A stretch of DNA of 64,000 nt from Niebla homalea (Eukaryota; Ascomycota; Lecanoromycetes; Lecanorales; Ramalinaceae), in NCBI GenBank assembly GCA_019925105.1, contig JAHGAU010000020.1:897501-961500 (forward strand), written 5' to 3'. The stretch's first letter is position 1. Each line of letters opens with the position of its first letter. Positions 11,296 to 23,340 of this stretch are shown here, piece by piece. Both the position numbers and the translations under genes were made by a program. Below the pieces are notes generated by a model that saw nothing but the letters and a program-made list of their open reading frames with translations, was not told where the DNA came from and searched no databases.

Positions 11296-12875
11296 TCAGA
11301 TCATCAAGCCGGCCAGTCCCTTCTGCTCCTGCTGCTTCTCAATCTCCTCAATCTTCTCCCCCTCAACCGTTGCCCCCTTCTCACTTGGCTCCTTGACTCT
11401 AACCTCAGGCGCAGTCATCTCCCTCTCCATCCTCTTCTCCCTTCCCTCGCCCACCTTACTCTCCACCCCACCAAGCGCCCTTTCAATATCCCTTCCCCAG
11501 CTCCCCTGCCTACTCCTCCTCCACACCCCCTTTTTCAAGGTTGGCCCGCTCCTACTCCCACTCCCACCACTCTGCGCAAGGGGCGGACTCTCCAACTGCC
11601 CCCACCACCCACTCCCTCCCCTCTCCACCGCCACTTTCGGTACCAACCTACCCCTCGGCCAACTGATCTTCAGCGCAGTGGTGTAATAAGGAGACCCAGA
11701 ATTGGCGGAGGCGCGAGGGCGGGAGAGAACGAAGAAGCGTTCGGGTAGGAAGGCGGCGAAGATGGGGCGAAGGGTCGGGAGGCAGGCGGCTATGATGTAA
11801 TTGGCTGGTTCATTGATGGTCCAGATCGTTGTTATTGTTGGTGAGGAAGGGGAGGAGGGGGAGGAGGGGGAAGGGTGGTGGGAGAGGATGTAGAGGCGGG
11901 CGGAGGAGGCGAAGAGGCCGCTGATGGAGAGAGAACGTCAGCGTTGTGCTCCATGAAAATGCTGGTGGCAAGAGGCGGGGGGTTAGGGGGAGGGGCAGAG
12001 TTCGCACAAACAAAGTACGGCAATAGTCTGAGAGAGAGAGAAGGGGGGTCGGGGGAATATGTACATGGCACCATGTAAGAATGTCGCGCTGAGCGCAATT
12101 TTCTGCAGTGCCGCGACGTTGAGTCTCAGCACGGGAGGTAGCGGCATGAGGATCATGACGACACCCGTGATTACGTTAGGGATCGCCATGTATTCATCAA
12201 AGGCGGCCATGTTGAGGCACTTCGCATCGAACCGTCCGGATCCTTGCCATGCGGCATGTACGGGTGAACACTGGAAGACAGCCGCGAAGGTGTTGACGAC
12301 CGCGGTGGCAGTAACAATGAAGCCCATGATGTAGAGAGTGATGGAGAATGGGCGGCTGCGCATCGTGAAGACGCGGAGGTAAAGCAAGAGGATCGCCCAT
12401 TTTGCGGTAGCAATTGAAAGGCCGTAGAGGATTGTCCACGCGATGAAGGCCTTAGATATTCGTTAGTGAGGGAAAGACGTGGAAGGGGAGATTAGTATAG
12501 TTACTTGTTTAGCAAGGGACGAGTCCATAGACTCTTGATCGCTTCTCGAGCCTACGCCTGCGATCCTCGGGTCTCTCAACCGTCAGTCTCGGGATGATGA
12601 GTGATGGGCAGGTCATAGGACTTACAGGTTATTGCAAGTGCACATAGTATGAACGTCAAGACCTGGAGTCGTGTCAACAAGGTGAGTGAAACAGAAGAAG
12701 CTCTGCTCACAATGCCAAATATCAATACGTAGTCATCCATTGCCAGCCTTGCCTTCTTCATGGACCTCGAAATAATTCGTCCGCATACCGCAAGCATTTG
12801 CATGAATATGAGGATCGCGGCGACCAAAGCCACTTTCCAGCCGCCATCTCCATATGATGTAATCTCCATCGTCAT
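11296..12875 (-). CDS. Fungal rhodopsin-domain integral membrane protein
   Basis: Five exons, complement(join(11296..11920, 12065..12450, 12505..12572, 12626..12662, 12711..12875)), give 426 residues with every junction in phase. The introns are 144, 54, 53 and 48 nt. The sequence follows the fungal rhodopsin-domain (PTH11-related, PF20684-type) pattern. A first helix ends RIISRS..KKARLAMDDYVLI, then AKWAILLLYLRVF, FQCSPVHAAW, PNVITGVVMILMPLP, LQKIALSATFLHGAIGLFASSARL, and finally EPANYIIAACLPTLRPIF, the near-invariant last helix. About seven helices are expected, in the plasma membrane. A hydrophilic Gly/Ser/Glu-rich tail of about 130 residues follows. Function is unknown; relatives are discussed as GPCR-like sensors. 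The start could be residue 1 (12875) or 3 (12869). Confidence 0.88.
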
Positions 12876-15763
12876 CTTGGGCAGTCTTCAATCGTCCCAT
12901 TGAGCAGTGGAAGAAGGTATTTGTGAAGACGCAGGCGAGTAGACCTATTTGAAGGGCCGTTGAGTGAGGGTGGACAGAAGACAAAGGACCCGGCTGGCTG
13001 GACTCGAGATTGACCACGATATCTATTCGAATGTGTGACCATGATTTTCGTCGCGCGAAGCAAGGAAGCTCGGTAAAAGCATTGGCACCCATGCAAGGTA
13101 CTCAGCTAAACAGTAGCCGAGTAGTCTAGAAATTAAAGCTTCCTGCAAGGAGATCATCGGAGAATTCATGGAGGCAACTCGAGCCAATGATCTCCAGATC
13201 CCCAGATCTCGGATCCCTGGCTCGAGCCCTGTTTTCCCCTCGCTACCAAATGCGACCATGCGGCCATATGCGCGCCGTTCTCGAGACGAGAATATTCGAT
13301 TGGCTTCCGACTAGATGGTGATGCGTCAATAGTCTTGCAGCAGCGCATCATATTTTCTGAGCCCGGGTCTTGCATTGTGAGAGTGTTCTTCACTTAGAGA
13401 GTGTTTTATGGTAGTGGTAGCATGTCGAAGCTGTCCGGGATCTCTGGCAGTTGGCAGTTGTCAAGGGGTCAAAGCGGAAGCTCGTACGCTCGGTTATGCA
13501 TAATGCGACAATTGTTATCGTGCATGCATGCAGCGACTTCTTCTTCACAACCGGCCTCTTGAGTCTTTATGTGGAAACTCGGGGTTGGCCTTGCTTCGAC
13601 CGCTCACTTTTTGGCTGGTGTTGGACTACCAGAGGGATTTCAAGTAGGCGCAACGCCTGCTATATGTCCTGAAGGTCTGAACTCTATCTTCAACAGAGAG
13701 GCTGCTATTCTTGGTGTCAACCTCGGGACGGCCTGAAGGTTGGACAGCAAATGTCTTCGGACATACCGGCCGGCGCTTCCAGCTTCGAAAATGAGTAGCG
13801 GGTGTCGAATGGAGGTTGCGAGATCTACAGCGCGGGACGAGAATATTGCCACGCTCTTATGCTCTATGTCATGATTATTGTGACCAAGATGCGGCTATCA
13901 ATTCAGGGTGATGCAGCGCTCTCTTTCATTCAGCTTTCTTGGTCGTTGTGGGGTGTCAGTACGGGCCTATGCGGTGACATTGAACAAGAGCTTTCCTGCT
14001 TCAAGGGCTGATCAAATGGCCATTGTTGGCATTCGAAACGACATCGCTGGGGCGAGAAAGGATGTATTGCAACTTGCTGCGTTTCATCAGTATCGCCGGA
14101 GATCTGACAGATGTTGCAGGGTTGTTCGTAAATGACGACAATCGGAGATAAGTCATTTCCTAGTTGAAGCCATTGATGCTCTAGAATTGGAACATAGAAA
14201 GCAAGCCATGCTCGGCATTCACGGGACGAGCTACCCAATGGCTCCCAATCTTCGGCTTCTTTTTATAACGTCAAATGATCACAAGGGGGTTTTGGTTCCG
14301 GATTCGTCACTGAGAGCTTTTCACCTTTGGTCGATCCTGCTCATGGGGTCTTGGCGTACATGGGACGCTCGTGGCAATACATAACAAAAAGTCGCTAACT
14401 GAAATCCCTGACATTTTAGTAAACGGCGGCCTTTGTTTCAAGCTCATGAACTCACGATGTGATTCGATAGTCGGCGGCACCCTGTCAAGCGACGTGCGTT
14501 ATCTCACAAGACCTAGGTGTGATATGATCTGCCCATGCAAGACGTTCAGTTTTGAGATCTCTGTGACGTTGACCCCTGTCATCTTGCGTTTCGCTGCGAC
14601 GATTTCGGCAAGGAATTTCAAATAGGGTCACAAGAAAGCATGTTCAATCTCAGTTGTCGACCAAGTCTGCTGCGTCGAAGGAGGGTGATTCTTGGTAAAT
14701 GTGCCCTCCAGCTGAGAAGCAGAGCGAGAATGAAAATTGCGGATGGCAAATGACCAGACACGATGAGAGTGTGTCTTGGTAAGACGATCCCATCTGGTTG
14801 AATCGTGATGAAAATCACCGCACCTCACGGAATGAGGCAATTGGATGAGGAGCGAGTTGACAGCTTGGCAGGCCAATGCCGATAGGAAGAGGTGTATGAT
14901 AGGCGGATATGATACCCAGAAGCTGTGAGTCCTGCTAACGACAACTTTGGACCTTGTGTAAATTGCGTGGGGTGCTTCATTTGTTTCAGATGCAGGATCA
15001 AAGCATACTGGTCCTTGAAGCATCAGTAATATATGTTGGTCCTTCGACCTAAGAGAGCAACAATTAGAATGCGTTGGGCTGCGGCGATCTCATGGTGTGC
15101 AATAGTCCTTGCATGGTCATCAGCTCGATCCCCTGCGCGGCTCAAGGATTACTGCTGCTCATTCCCGTCTAGTCCCTGGTGACATCCTGACATGCATCGA
15201 GATAGAATTACACTCGCCGGTTGATCTTGCCCATGCGCGTGTGCAACTGCAAGTCATGCGATATCATCTGCGGATCCTTCCACCAAGATGAATTAGAGAC
15301 ATTGCAAGGAAGAAGAAGTCAACCCAAGACCTGCTTCAAAGTTTGGAAGATCGATGGCTACACAGCGCTACCGTGAGATCTATCTGGAGCACAGCAATTT
15401 TGGTAGCATTGTCTTCCTCTTATCAAATAAAAGGTCCGGCTCTGGTGAGCTCCTATGATGTTGATGAGTACAGGTCTATCATAGGGAGTACAGTACTTAG
15501 GGATCAGGACGACCGGAAGACTGGATGTTTATGTCTTGGCGCTGTTAAGATGTTTTTATTACCCGAGTAATAGCCGAGATCTCTAACCGCCAGGTGCGCC
15601 TTGTACTCTCGATGCGCCTGCTCCTGGTCATGACGCCACAGCTCAGTTGATCTGACTCTAGACACCATCGAGACATGTGAAGCGTGCAGCATCAAAGCTC
15701 GAACCACTTCTCCCCCAATGATGAATACAGCATAGCCGTGATACAGTACCTATCAGGTACACA
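12876..15763. other. Intergenic stretch, one small coding-like frame
   Basis: 2.9 kb with no identifiable gene on either strand apart from the 55-codon frame listed at 13569-13736. Other frames lack family resemblance. The stretch separates the divergently arranged rhodopsin-domain and epoxide hydrolase genes. Confidence 0.4.
13569..13736 (+). CDS. Small open frame of unknown function (55 residues)
   Basis: ATG at 13569, stop at 13734-13736. The peptide begins MWKLGVGLAS and contains TPAICPEGLNSIFNR, which reads like real protein rather than chance translation. It has one hydrophobic N-terminal segment that could be a signal or anchor. I do not recognise the family. It could be a first exon or a fragment; no continuation with a clear splice donor was found. 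Confidence 0.25.
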   Translation: MWKLGVGLASTAHFLAGVGLPEGFQVGATPAICPEGLNSIFNREAAILGVNLGTA

Positions 15764-17061
15764 ATGGCGACTTCAAACGATTATCAGCTTAACCAGCCAG
15801 TCCCTTTTCAGCTCCATATTGACGATGATCTGCTCTCTATTACGAAAGAGAAGCTGAAGCTTGCTCGTTACCCGGCCGAGCTGCAGGACCTAGATGAGGA
15901 GGATTGGAGCCACGGCTCGAGAGTGGCAGAGGTTAAGAGACTGGCGGAATACTGGCAGAAAGGCTTTGATTGGCGAGCACAAGAGGTACAGCTTGAAAGA
16001 TTCGCTGCGTTCCTACACTGATATGCACCATCCTTTAGGCAATTATCAATTCAACTTTCAAGCAGTACAAAGTTCTCATCGATGTTCCCTCATACGGACC
16101 ACAACTCATACACTTCGCCGCCCACCTATCCTCATCTCCTACTGCCGTTCCCATGCTCTTTGTTGCCGGCTGGCCAGGCTCATTCCTAGAAGCACAAAAG
16201 ATTATTCAACCGCTTACCGATCCTCCCTCTTCCTCCACGCAAGCCTTCCATTTCGTTGTTGCCTCTCTCCCTGGCTTCGGCCCTGGCGATGCCCCTACCA
16301 AGTCCTTGTTTGGGCCTCTCCTCACTGCCCACGCGTTCAAGATGCTCATGGTCGATGTGCTCGGATACAAGAAGTTCGTCACGCAAGGTGGCGACTTCGG
16401 CAGCATTGTGACGCGAAACATGGCAATGCTCTATCCACAGCACGTCCGTGCTTGCCATTTCAACCTCATGTTTTGTGGGCCACCACCAGCGTACAGGAAC
16501 CCATTGGTCTTTGGACGCCTGATACTCAATAAATTACTTTATTCTACGAAGGAGCAGGAGGCACTCCTCAAGGCACAAACATTCTACAAGAGCAAGATAG
16601 GCTATGCGCAAATTCAAGGCACTCGTCCGCAGTCCTTGGGCTTCGGCCTGGGCGACTCCCCGGTGGGGCTGCTCGGATGGTTCCTGGAGAAATATCATGA
16701 CTGGATGGACTTGGCAAATTACAAGCCCAACGATGATGAGATCCTCACATTTGTTATGATGCACTGGATGCAAGGTGCAACGCCCGGGTTGAGATACTAC
16801 AAAGCTCTGGCAGAAGAGAAGGGGGAGATTGCCGGCTTGAAGAGCTTCGAGAAATACTGTTCGACGCCCATTGGATACAGTCAATTTCCAGGCGAGGCAC
16901 TCAGTCCACCGTTGGACTGGATCACTGCTTGTACGAATCTGTGTTGGACCAAAGAGCATGACAGAGGCGGACATTTTGCAGCTATCGAGCAGCCAGAGCT
17001 TCTGGTCCAAGACTTGAGAGTGTGGTTCGGAGGGGAAACAGTGAGACACGCGATGGCTTGA
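15764..17061 (+). CDS. Epoxide hydrolase (EHN N-terminal domain plus alpha/beta hydrolase)
   Basis: Exon 1 begins at ATG 15764 with an EHN-type N-terminus (FQLHIDDDLLSITKEKLKLAR, then an FDW motif). Exon 2 runs to 17061 and holds the alpha/beta-hydrolase core. It contains WPGSF, the nucleophile Asp in TQGGDFGS, and the catalytic His in RGGHFAAIEQP, as in fungal microsomal-type epoxide hydrolases that open epoxides to diols. A canonical phase-0 intron, 15986-16062 (77 nt), joins the two to 406 residues. However, it removes an in-frame VQLERFAAF that looks like the conserved EHN linker. No GT-AG pair keeps that linker, so the true junction is uncertain or the donor has mutated. The usual HGWP oxyanion motif reads AGWP here. 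Confidence 0.8.
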
Positions 17062-17471
17062 GATGCCACCACCAGAGGACACATCCACGCCCACTGGGTA
17101 AAATGCGGAGTCAGCGCTGCTTTAAAAGACAGGAACGCCCTGAGGTACCAATGTAGATAGTCAACATTGCTCTAAACGACACCAATGTTCGGAAACAGTA
17201 AGGGAATTTAATGAAACGACTCTAGGACCTCCTTACCTGGAAGACATGCGGAGAAACTATCTCTTATGAAACAGCGGATTCCAGGGGCATCTATGACAGG
17301 GAGAAGATGTTTCTATGACTTATCCAAACATATTGCCTTCTACTTTTAATATGTTCCCATAAGCCGAGGCGTGGTCTCATGCTTCGGAGAACAAAACAAA
17401 GGCACACCTCTCAAGCAATATCAGTACCAGCTGTGTCGTTGTTCAGTTGCGGAGATTTGACCCAGGGCGGC
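17062..17471. other. Convergent intergenic stretch
   Basis: 410 bases between two genes that point at each other. It must carry both 3' ends. No further coding signal was seen. Confidence 0.5.
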
Positions 17472-18413
17472 CTAGTGACATCCGGGACAAGCGTACAATG
17501 ATTTATTTCTACTGCGATCTCTCGAGTTCATTACCCCATCAGCCCATCCGGAACCTTGGGTGAGCGGGGAGAAGCAGATGGTGTTTGACTCACGTGATAA
17601 AAGGCCTAGCAGATTACCCCAGCCGGAAGTCATACGGTAGACTGGCTTCCTCATAGCTTCCTGCAGCACCCACAAGGCCCTCAGACTTGGGTACATCCTC
17701 AATTGCTCGTCCAGACCCAGATACAAACCCACCAACGCTTCCGCCATCCTCGTCGACCTTGAACCACCGAGTACTTCACCTTGCGCATTTCGACTGAATT
17801 GATTGTCGTGTAAACCCGGACATTGCATTGGCGCTGGATCCCGTGGTCGGGTGAACCAAAGCGGGCAAAAGACGACCGTGTTTGTCGTCAAGTTCACGAG
17901 TAGATCTTCTCTGTAGGGGAGCCTCTTACACACGTCGTCCAAAGGTGTACCCAGCTCGGCGCAAGCAAATTGAGGTCGCGTTTGGACCGTCATACTAGGG
18001 TTGGGAGCAAGTTCGTTGATTCCACGGAAGAATTCTAGCACCTCTGGTTTGTTGGCAGGACTGCGAAACAATGCCCGGAAAGGAGGGTAATTGTCGTTGG
18101 TCTCGATAGTGGCAATAGCTGAGACGAGCGCGTTACTCATAGCAACAAAGGTGTCGTCTATGTCAGAGGCACCTTGCGGGTTACAGTCGATGCCGCCAGG
18201 GTATATGGGGTTGGTGCCATTTAACACCGGAGCAGTTGTATTGCTTGCATTTGCGACCACTATTTTGGGGAGCTTGCTCAGTAAATCTATCCTTTTGGAC
18301 GACGCAGCTCTTTCCCATCAAAGGATCTGAGACGACTTACCCGTGATGGCTGATACGAGGTACGCTGCAAATAGGAACGACACTACTCGCAGGGCACGAA
18401 TGGTTATCCGCAT
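17472..18413 (-). CDS. Secreted cysteine-containing protein, possibly metalloprotease-fold relative
   Basis: Two exons, complement(join(17472..18259, 18341..18413)), give 286 residues. The first exon supplies a clean signal peptide (MRITIRALRVVSFLFAAYLVSA). The 81-nt intron has a gtaagt donor and a tag acceptor, and the join is in phase. The mature part has several Cys (IDCNPQG, FACAEL, DDVCKRL, VFCPLWF, MQCPGL) and N-glycosylation sites early on. The order of Cys and aromatic residues recalls fungal secreted zincin-like proteins (lysine-specific metalloendopeptidase/M35 type). No HExxH zinc motif is visible; the equivalent helix would be RMAEALVGLYLGL. The gene prediction is good. The family assignment is weak, and it could be an effector-like orphan. 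Confidence 0.65.
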
Positions 18414-18980
18414 TCTGTCCGACTATGCAAGACTCGAGCAGCAAGTGACGAGCTTTCTGCAGAGGAGCTGGAGCTGCGTTTCCTGGAAGCCAATTATTGA
18501 GCAATCCAGTGTCAATGTCATCTGGGGGTGTCAACCATTAAATCCTGCGCAGGGCAGCCGTCCATCAGGATGCGCTTAGTCGCCACTTCGCGTGCGCATT
18601 ACGCAAAGCATCGATCATAGGATAGTGGACACCGTCGATGAGCCCATAGGTAATAGATACCCGCACGAGTCGTGCGTGAAGGCGCTGATTAAGATGGTTG
18701 AAAGTATGAGCCCTGGCATTGACTTCTGCTCAGCTTTCTATGGCCAATTACGTGCCTAAGTCGAAACATTATTGACTCTGGTTTTTCCACTTGATCTAGA
18801 TTGACTCACTCTCTTGCGTCTCCAAATAAATTGCAAGGGCTTCATCAGTGGCAGCAATGTCCTTTGATAACAATCAGATCTTTGTTTCAATTGCGTTCAA
18901 CCGTTGAGGAAAAATGATATACATACTGATCGGTGTTGCACGACGGGGTCACTGCGTGGCCAAAGATTCAGAAGCTTTTA
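18414..18980. other. Intergenic stretch between secreted-protein gene and transposon
   Basis: 567 bases of normal composition holding the presumed promoter of the minus-strand secreted protein gene. It ends at the transposon's left terminus. No gene seen. Confidence 0.5.
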
Positions 18981-19071
18981 GCGCGAGCAAGTTGCTTGAG
19001 AATCCTTGGCATTGTTTTTTACGTGTACCCACTTTAGGGTTTTATATGTAATTCCCATATAAATTATTAAC
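18981..19071 (+). repeat. Left terminal inverted repeat (91 bp)
   Basis: Starts GCGCGAGCAAGTTGC and ends at ttattaac. It matches the reverse complement of 22853-22943 with six differences, all transitions, as expected if RIP acted on both arms. Confidence 0.93.
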
Positions 19072-22019
19072 TTTAATTTATATTTAACTTAATAATTATT
19101 GTATACGCTTAATTTAATAATATTAATTCTAAATATAATATTTAATTCTTTATTAATAATATAATAATTAATATATTTTATTAAAAAATTAATTATAAGG
19201 ACTTTTATTTACTTTATAAGTATTATTAAAAATTTTTAACTATTATTAATACTATAATTATTTCTATATTAACGGTATATAAATAAAAAAAACGTATAAT
19301 AACGATTAAATAATTATTATTTTTTAAATTTATTTATTTAAATTTAAATTATAAGCTTTATTTAACCGTATTAAAAAATATATAAACGTATTTTAAATAA
19401 CGTTCTTATATTTATAATAATAAATTAATAATATATTTAAAAGAAAAATAAAATATTATAATATTTAAGTTTACCGTTAACCAGTAATTAAAAGAAATAA
19501 ATATATCCCGTTATATTATTTAATAAATAAGCCCTTAAAGTTAGATATTATAAAATAATTAATAAGTAAATATAATCTATATAAAGGTTAAATAATTCGT
19601 TTTTTTTAATAAATATAACTTTAAGTAATAAAATTATCAATATATAATAATATACGGATTAATTAATAATCCTATTTATTATTATATTAATATTAATTAA
19701 GGAAATATATAATCTTTTATATTAATATACTTAATAAATAATTATTTACTTTATATTATTCTTAAATAAAGTTATTTTAATAATAATTATATTTATAAAT
19801 AAATCATTAATAAGCTTTTATTTTATTATAACGTTTTCTTTAACTTTTATAATATAATTTACTTAAATAACGTTAATATTTATTATAAAGTTTATATACG
19901 TTAAGTTGTTAAAATTAAAGGTTATTTTATTTAATATTTATTTTTTTATTTACCGGATTATAATTTTATTAAGTTTATATTTAATATATTAAAAACTTAA
20001 ATAAAACGTTATTTTTATTATTATTAAAATATTTTTTAAGGGAACTTTAATAACTTTATCCGCTTTATTATTAAGTATAATAAGTATAATAATAAAATTA
20101 AAGAATATTTCCGTTATAATTTAATTAAGTATTAATTTAAAAGTAACCTTAAAAAATATATATAATAATTTTATAATTTTAAGTATACAGAAAGAGTTAT
20201 TACTTAAATATTATACTTTTTAAGTAAATTACGGTGTTTTTTAATAATATTTATTAAAGTATATAGGTTATTAACGTCCCTATAAAAATATAATAAGTAA
20301 ACGTAATAATTCCGTATATAATACTTAAATTCTTTAATATATATATAGTATTTTTAAATAATAAATAACGAAATATATATAAATAAAATATCTTTATAAA
20401 TTAATTTATATAAAGCTTTAACTATATATTATATATTTAATACTTTATAATATTTTCTTTACTTATTATCGTTATTATTATTATTCGGGATATTATTTTC
20501 ATTATTATTTAAGACTTAAATATTATTATTACCGTTAACCTTAACCTATTAATAAGCCGGTTAATAAGCTTAATATTAAGTTTATTACTTTTTAATAAAG
20601 TATTCTTTATTATATTTTTTATTTAATTTAACCTATAAATTACGGTATATGAATTTATAAACTTTAATATTATATCTTATATTATTTAATATATTAAATA
20701 TTACTTTTATACCCCGAGTTTTATAATATTAATTTATATTATTAAATAGCTTTTTAAGGATGTTTAAAGTTTAATATTTTAATTTATTATAAACCTTATA
20801 AGCCTTTTAAACTTATTATTTATAAGTTAATTTATTTATTTATTAAAGCTTTTATAATTAAAACTTTTAAAATTAATATAATCTTTAAATAATAATTATA
20901 ATAAGGTTAAAGCTATATAATTAAAATATTAATTATATTAAATTAAATAGTTTTTATCGTTTATTTTAAGTTATATTAAGATAAATTTAAGGTAATAATT
21001 AAGGCTTTAATTAAAGTAATTAAGGGACCGGTTACGGGACGTATTAAATTTAAAGATAAATTTATTAAAAGTTATTATTATAATTATTTATTCTCGTTAT
21101 TTACTTTAACTTAATATAATAAAGTTATTTTTTTTTAATTTTATTAAATTTTTTATTTAATAAAGCTTAAGTTATTTAAGAATTATTTAAGGTTTTATTA
21201 CTTTTATTTATTATAAAATTTTATTATTCTTTTATTTATTTAAATTAAAAATTTAAAGGATAATTTATAATAATTTAATTATTTATAATAATATTAACTT
21301 ATACCTTAATAATAATATTAATAAAATAAAAATATTACCCTTAATATTATCCGTTTAAAAATATATAATAATATAAGCTTTTAAGATTTATATAAATTTT
21401 AAACGTATAATAATAAACTTATTATAAGTTTTTTATTTAATTATTAATAATAATATATTTATTACGTTAATATATATTTTATTTTTTTAATAATAATATC
21501 TTAATCCGATAAAAAATAAGTATTATATTTAAAATATTTATAACTATAATTAAACGTTTAAAAAATAAGGATTATATATAATTTAATATATTAATCTTAA
21601 TTATTAAGTAAATATTTTATTAATATCCCGGTAAACCGTTTTATTAAACCTTTAAAATAATTTTTATTAAATATTATTCCGGCTTAAAAAAGTTTTTAAA
21701 AATAAAGAATTTATTAATTACTTTATTCTTTAAGGATTAAATTTTAATAATAATATTATTAAAAATATTATTTAATTTATATTTTTTAATTTATATATTA
21801 ATTAATTAATTTAACTATTTAATATTAAAGTAATTAAAGTTAATTTAAAAGCTTATATTAACTTATAAAAATTACCTTAACGTCTATATTAAATTTCTTT
21901 TAATTTTAAACTTTATAAAGATATAAAAAAAGAATAATATATTTTAATATTTAAGGAAATTTTCTATTTTTTAAATATTTAAATTAAAGTCCTCCTTATC
22001 CTTATTATTCTTTTTATCG

Positions 22020-22090
22020 TTCTTATTACGTTTATTTTTATTGTTCCTATTATATTTATTTTTATTATTCTTATTACCTTTATTTTTACC
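22020..22090. repeat. Three 24-bp tandem units inside the transposon
   Basis: Units at 22020-22043, 22044-22067 and 22068-22090 (last unit one base short) share ttc.tatta..tttatttttatt. On the minus strand the 8-codon period gives Lys/Asn/Arg-rich peptides such as KNKGNKNNKNK. I infer a basic tail of the lost transposase, in which RIP changed Ser/Gly codons into Asn. Confidence 0.7.
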
Positions 22091-22852
22091 TTAAGTTTTA
22101 TTTTATAAAGTATTATTTATTATAAAGGCTTTAAGAATTATTTTTTATGCTTCTAATTTAAAGCTTTTAAAAGCCTCCTTTATTTTAATAATTTTTAAGG
22201 CTATTATAATATTTATACGCTATTTAAGGTTTAAAGGACCTTACGTTTTTTAAAGTAACTTAAAAAGTACAATTTAACGGCTTTTAAGGGTAAATTTAAA
22301 AAAGTAAGTATTAATAATAACGTTATAACCGGTAAAGGCAAATATTCTCTTAAGGACGTTATTATTAAAAAAAATATTACCTTTCTTAAGGGCATTAATA
22401 ATTATATTTATATTAAGGGTATTAAAAGGTATATATTTTACCTTCTCCGGCCCCTTATTAAGCCCTTTATTAAGGCCCTTTTTAAGCCCAAAAGGATTAT
22501 TATTATTACCTTTAATCGGTTTTATAAACGCCCTATTTTAAGCTTAAGCGGCTTCTTTTTCTTTCCGTTAAATTTCTTTTTATTCTTATTTTTACTTTAT
22601 AATTAAAGTAAGCTTATTTTTAAATAATAAAACTTTTTTACCTTTAAAGCGAATATTTAAATGCTTATAAATAAAAGTAATAAGTATATTGCCTTAAAAA
22701 AATAACGTTTAAGGTTATTAAGAAAGGTTAAGTAATAAAGGAGCGGCCTTTTTAACCCGTTATTTAAGTACTATAGGTAATAAAAGGTCGCAATTACCTA
22801 AATAAGTTAATTGCTTAAATATTACGGACTATAGTAATAACGGTGTAAGGAC

Positions 22853-22943
22853 GTTAATAATTTATATGGGAATCGCATATAAAACCCTAAAGTGGGTGCG
22901 CGCAAAAAATAATGCCAAGGATTCTCAAGCAACTTGCTCGCGC
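22853..22943 (-). repeat. Right terminal inverted repeat (91 bp)
   Basis: Reverse complement of 18981-19071 except for six transitions. The outer end, GCTCGCGC, is followed by TA, matching the TA before the left repeat. Confidence 0.93.
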
Positions 22944-22953
22944 TAATTGCACT

Positions 22954-23165
22954 ATTCCGACAAATCCGGTAAAGTACAGCCACGCAGCTACACCCCCAAT
23001 TCAACGCTGGAAATCATACATTCGATCAATCCGGGATAGTACCGCCTAGGAGCTGGACCCTTGATTCATATTCAATCAATCGGGCATGGTACCGCCTATG
23101 AGCTGCACCCCAATTCGACGCCTGATACTCCACGTTCGATGAATAGGGTAAGGTCGCCGCTGCAT
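22954..23165. repeat. Diverged tandem repeats, unit about 65 bp
   Basis: Four imperfect units start at about 22954, 23020, 23070 and 23135, recognisable by attc.at.aatc.gg followed by accgcct..gagct.cacc. Units 1 and 3 are 65-66 bp, unit 2 lacks about 16 bp, and unit 4 is partial. The array starts ten bases after the transposon's right end, and ends before the RraA gene. Confidence 0.7.
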
Positions 23166-23340
23166 GATGGACTCCCAAGCTCCAAGCTTGACTAGCAAAG
23201 TTTGCTTCGATTCGTTCAATAGTAGTATTGACATGCACAGATGGACGTCCGCTCGGGTCAACGGATGTGGCTGAGGAACATCCCACTTGACCCGTAGCTC
23301 TTATTTTTCGTGTGAAGCATTTCAAGCCAGGGAGCTCAGG

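Larger units (their letters stand above)
18981..22943. mobile_element. RIP-inactivated TIR DNA transposon (TA target site)
   Basis: A 3963-bp unit bounded by 91-bp terminal inverted repeats that begin GCGCGAGCAAGTTGCTTGAG and are flanked on both sides by TA. A TA duplication points to the Tc1/mariner-pogo group (established for that group; the assignment here is inference). The interior is extremely AT-rich, with almost no CA or TG, and has no open frame. The transposase is therefore destroyed. The only coding trace I can see is a Lys/Asn-rich repeat on the minus strand at 22020-22090. No internal gene survives. Confidence 0.85.

Noticed and set aside
11140..11748. Plus-strand frame of about 200 codons, Pro/Leu-rich
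   Set aside because: It is the antisense shadow of the hydrophilic tail of the rhodopsin-domain gene, whose exons join in phase on the minus strand.
22954..23165. CRISPR-like array
   Set aside because: Eukaryotic context, units diverged and contiguous, no constant spacer structure.
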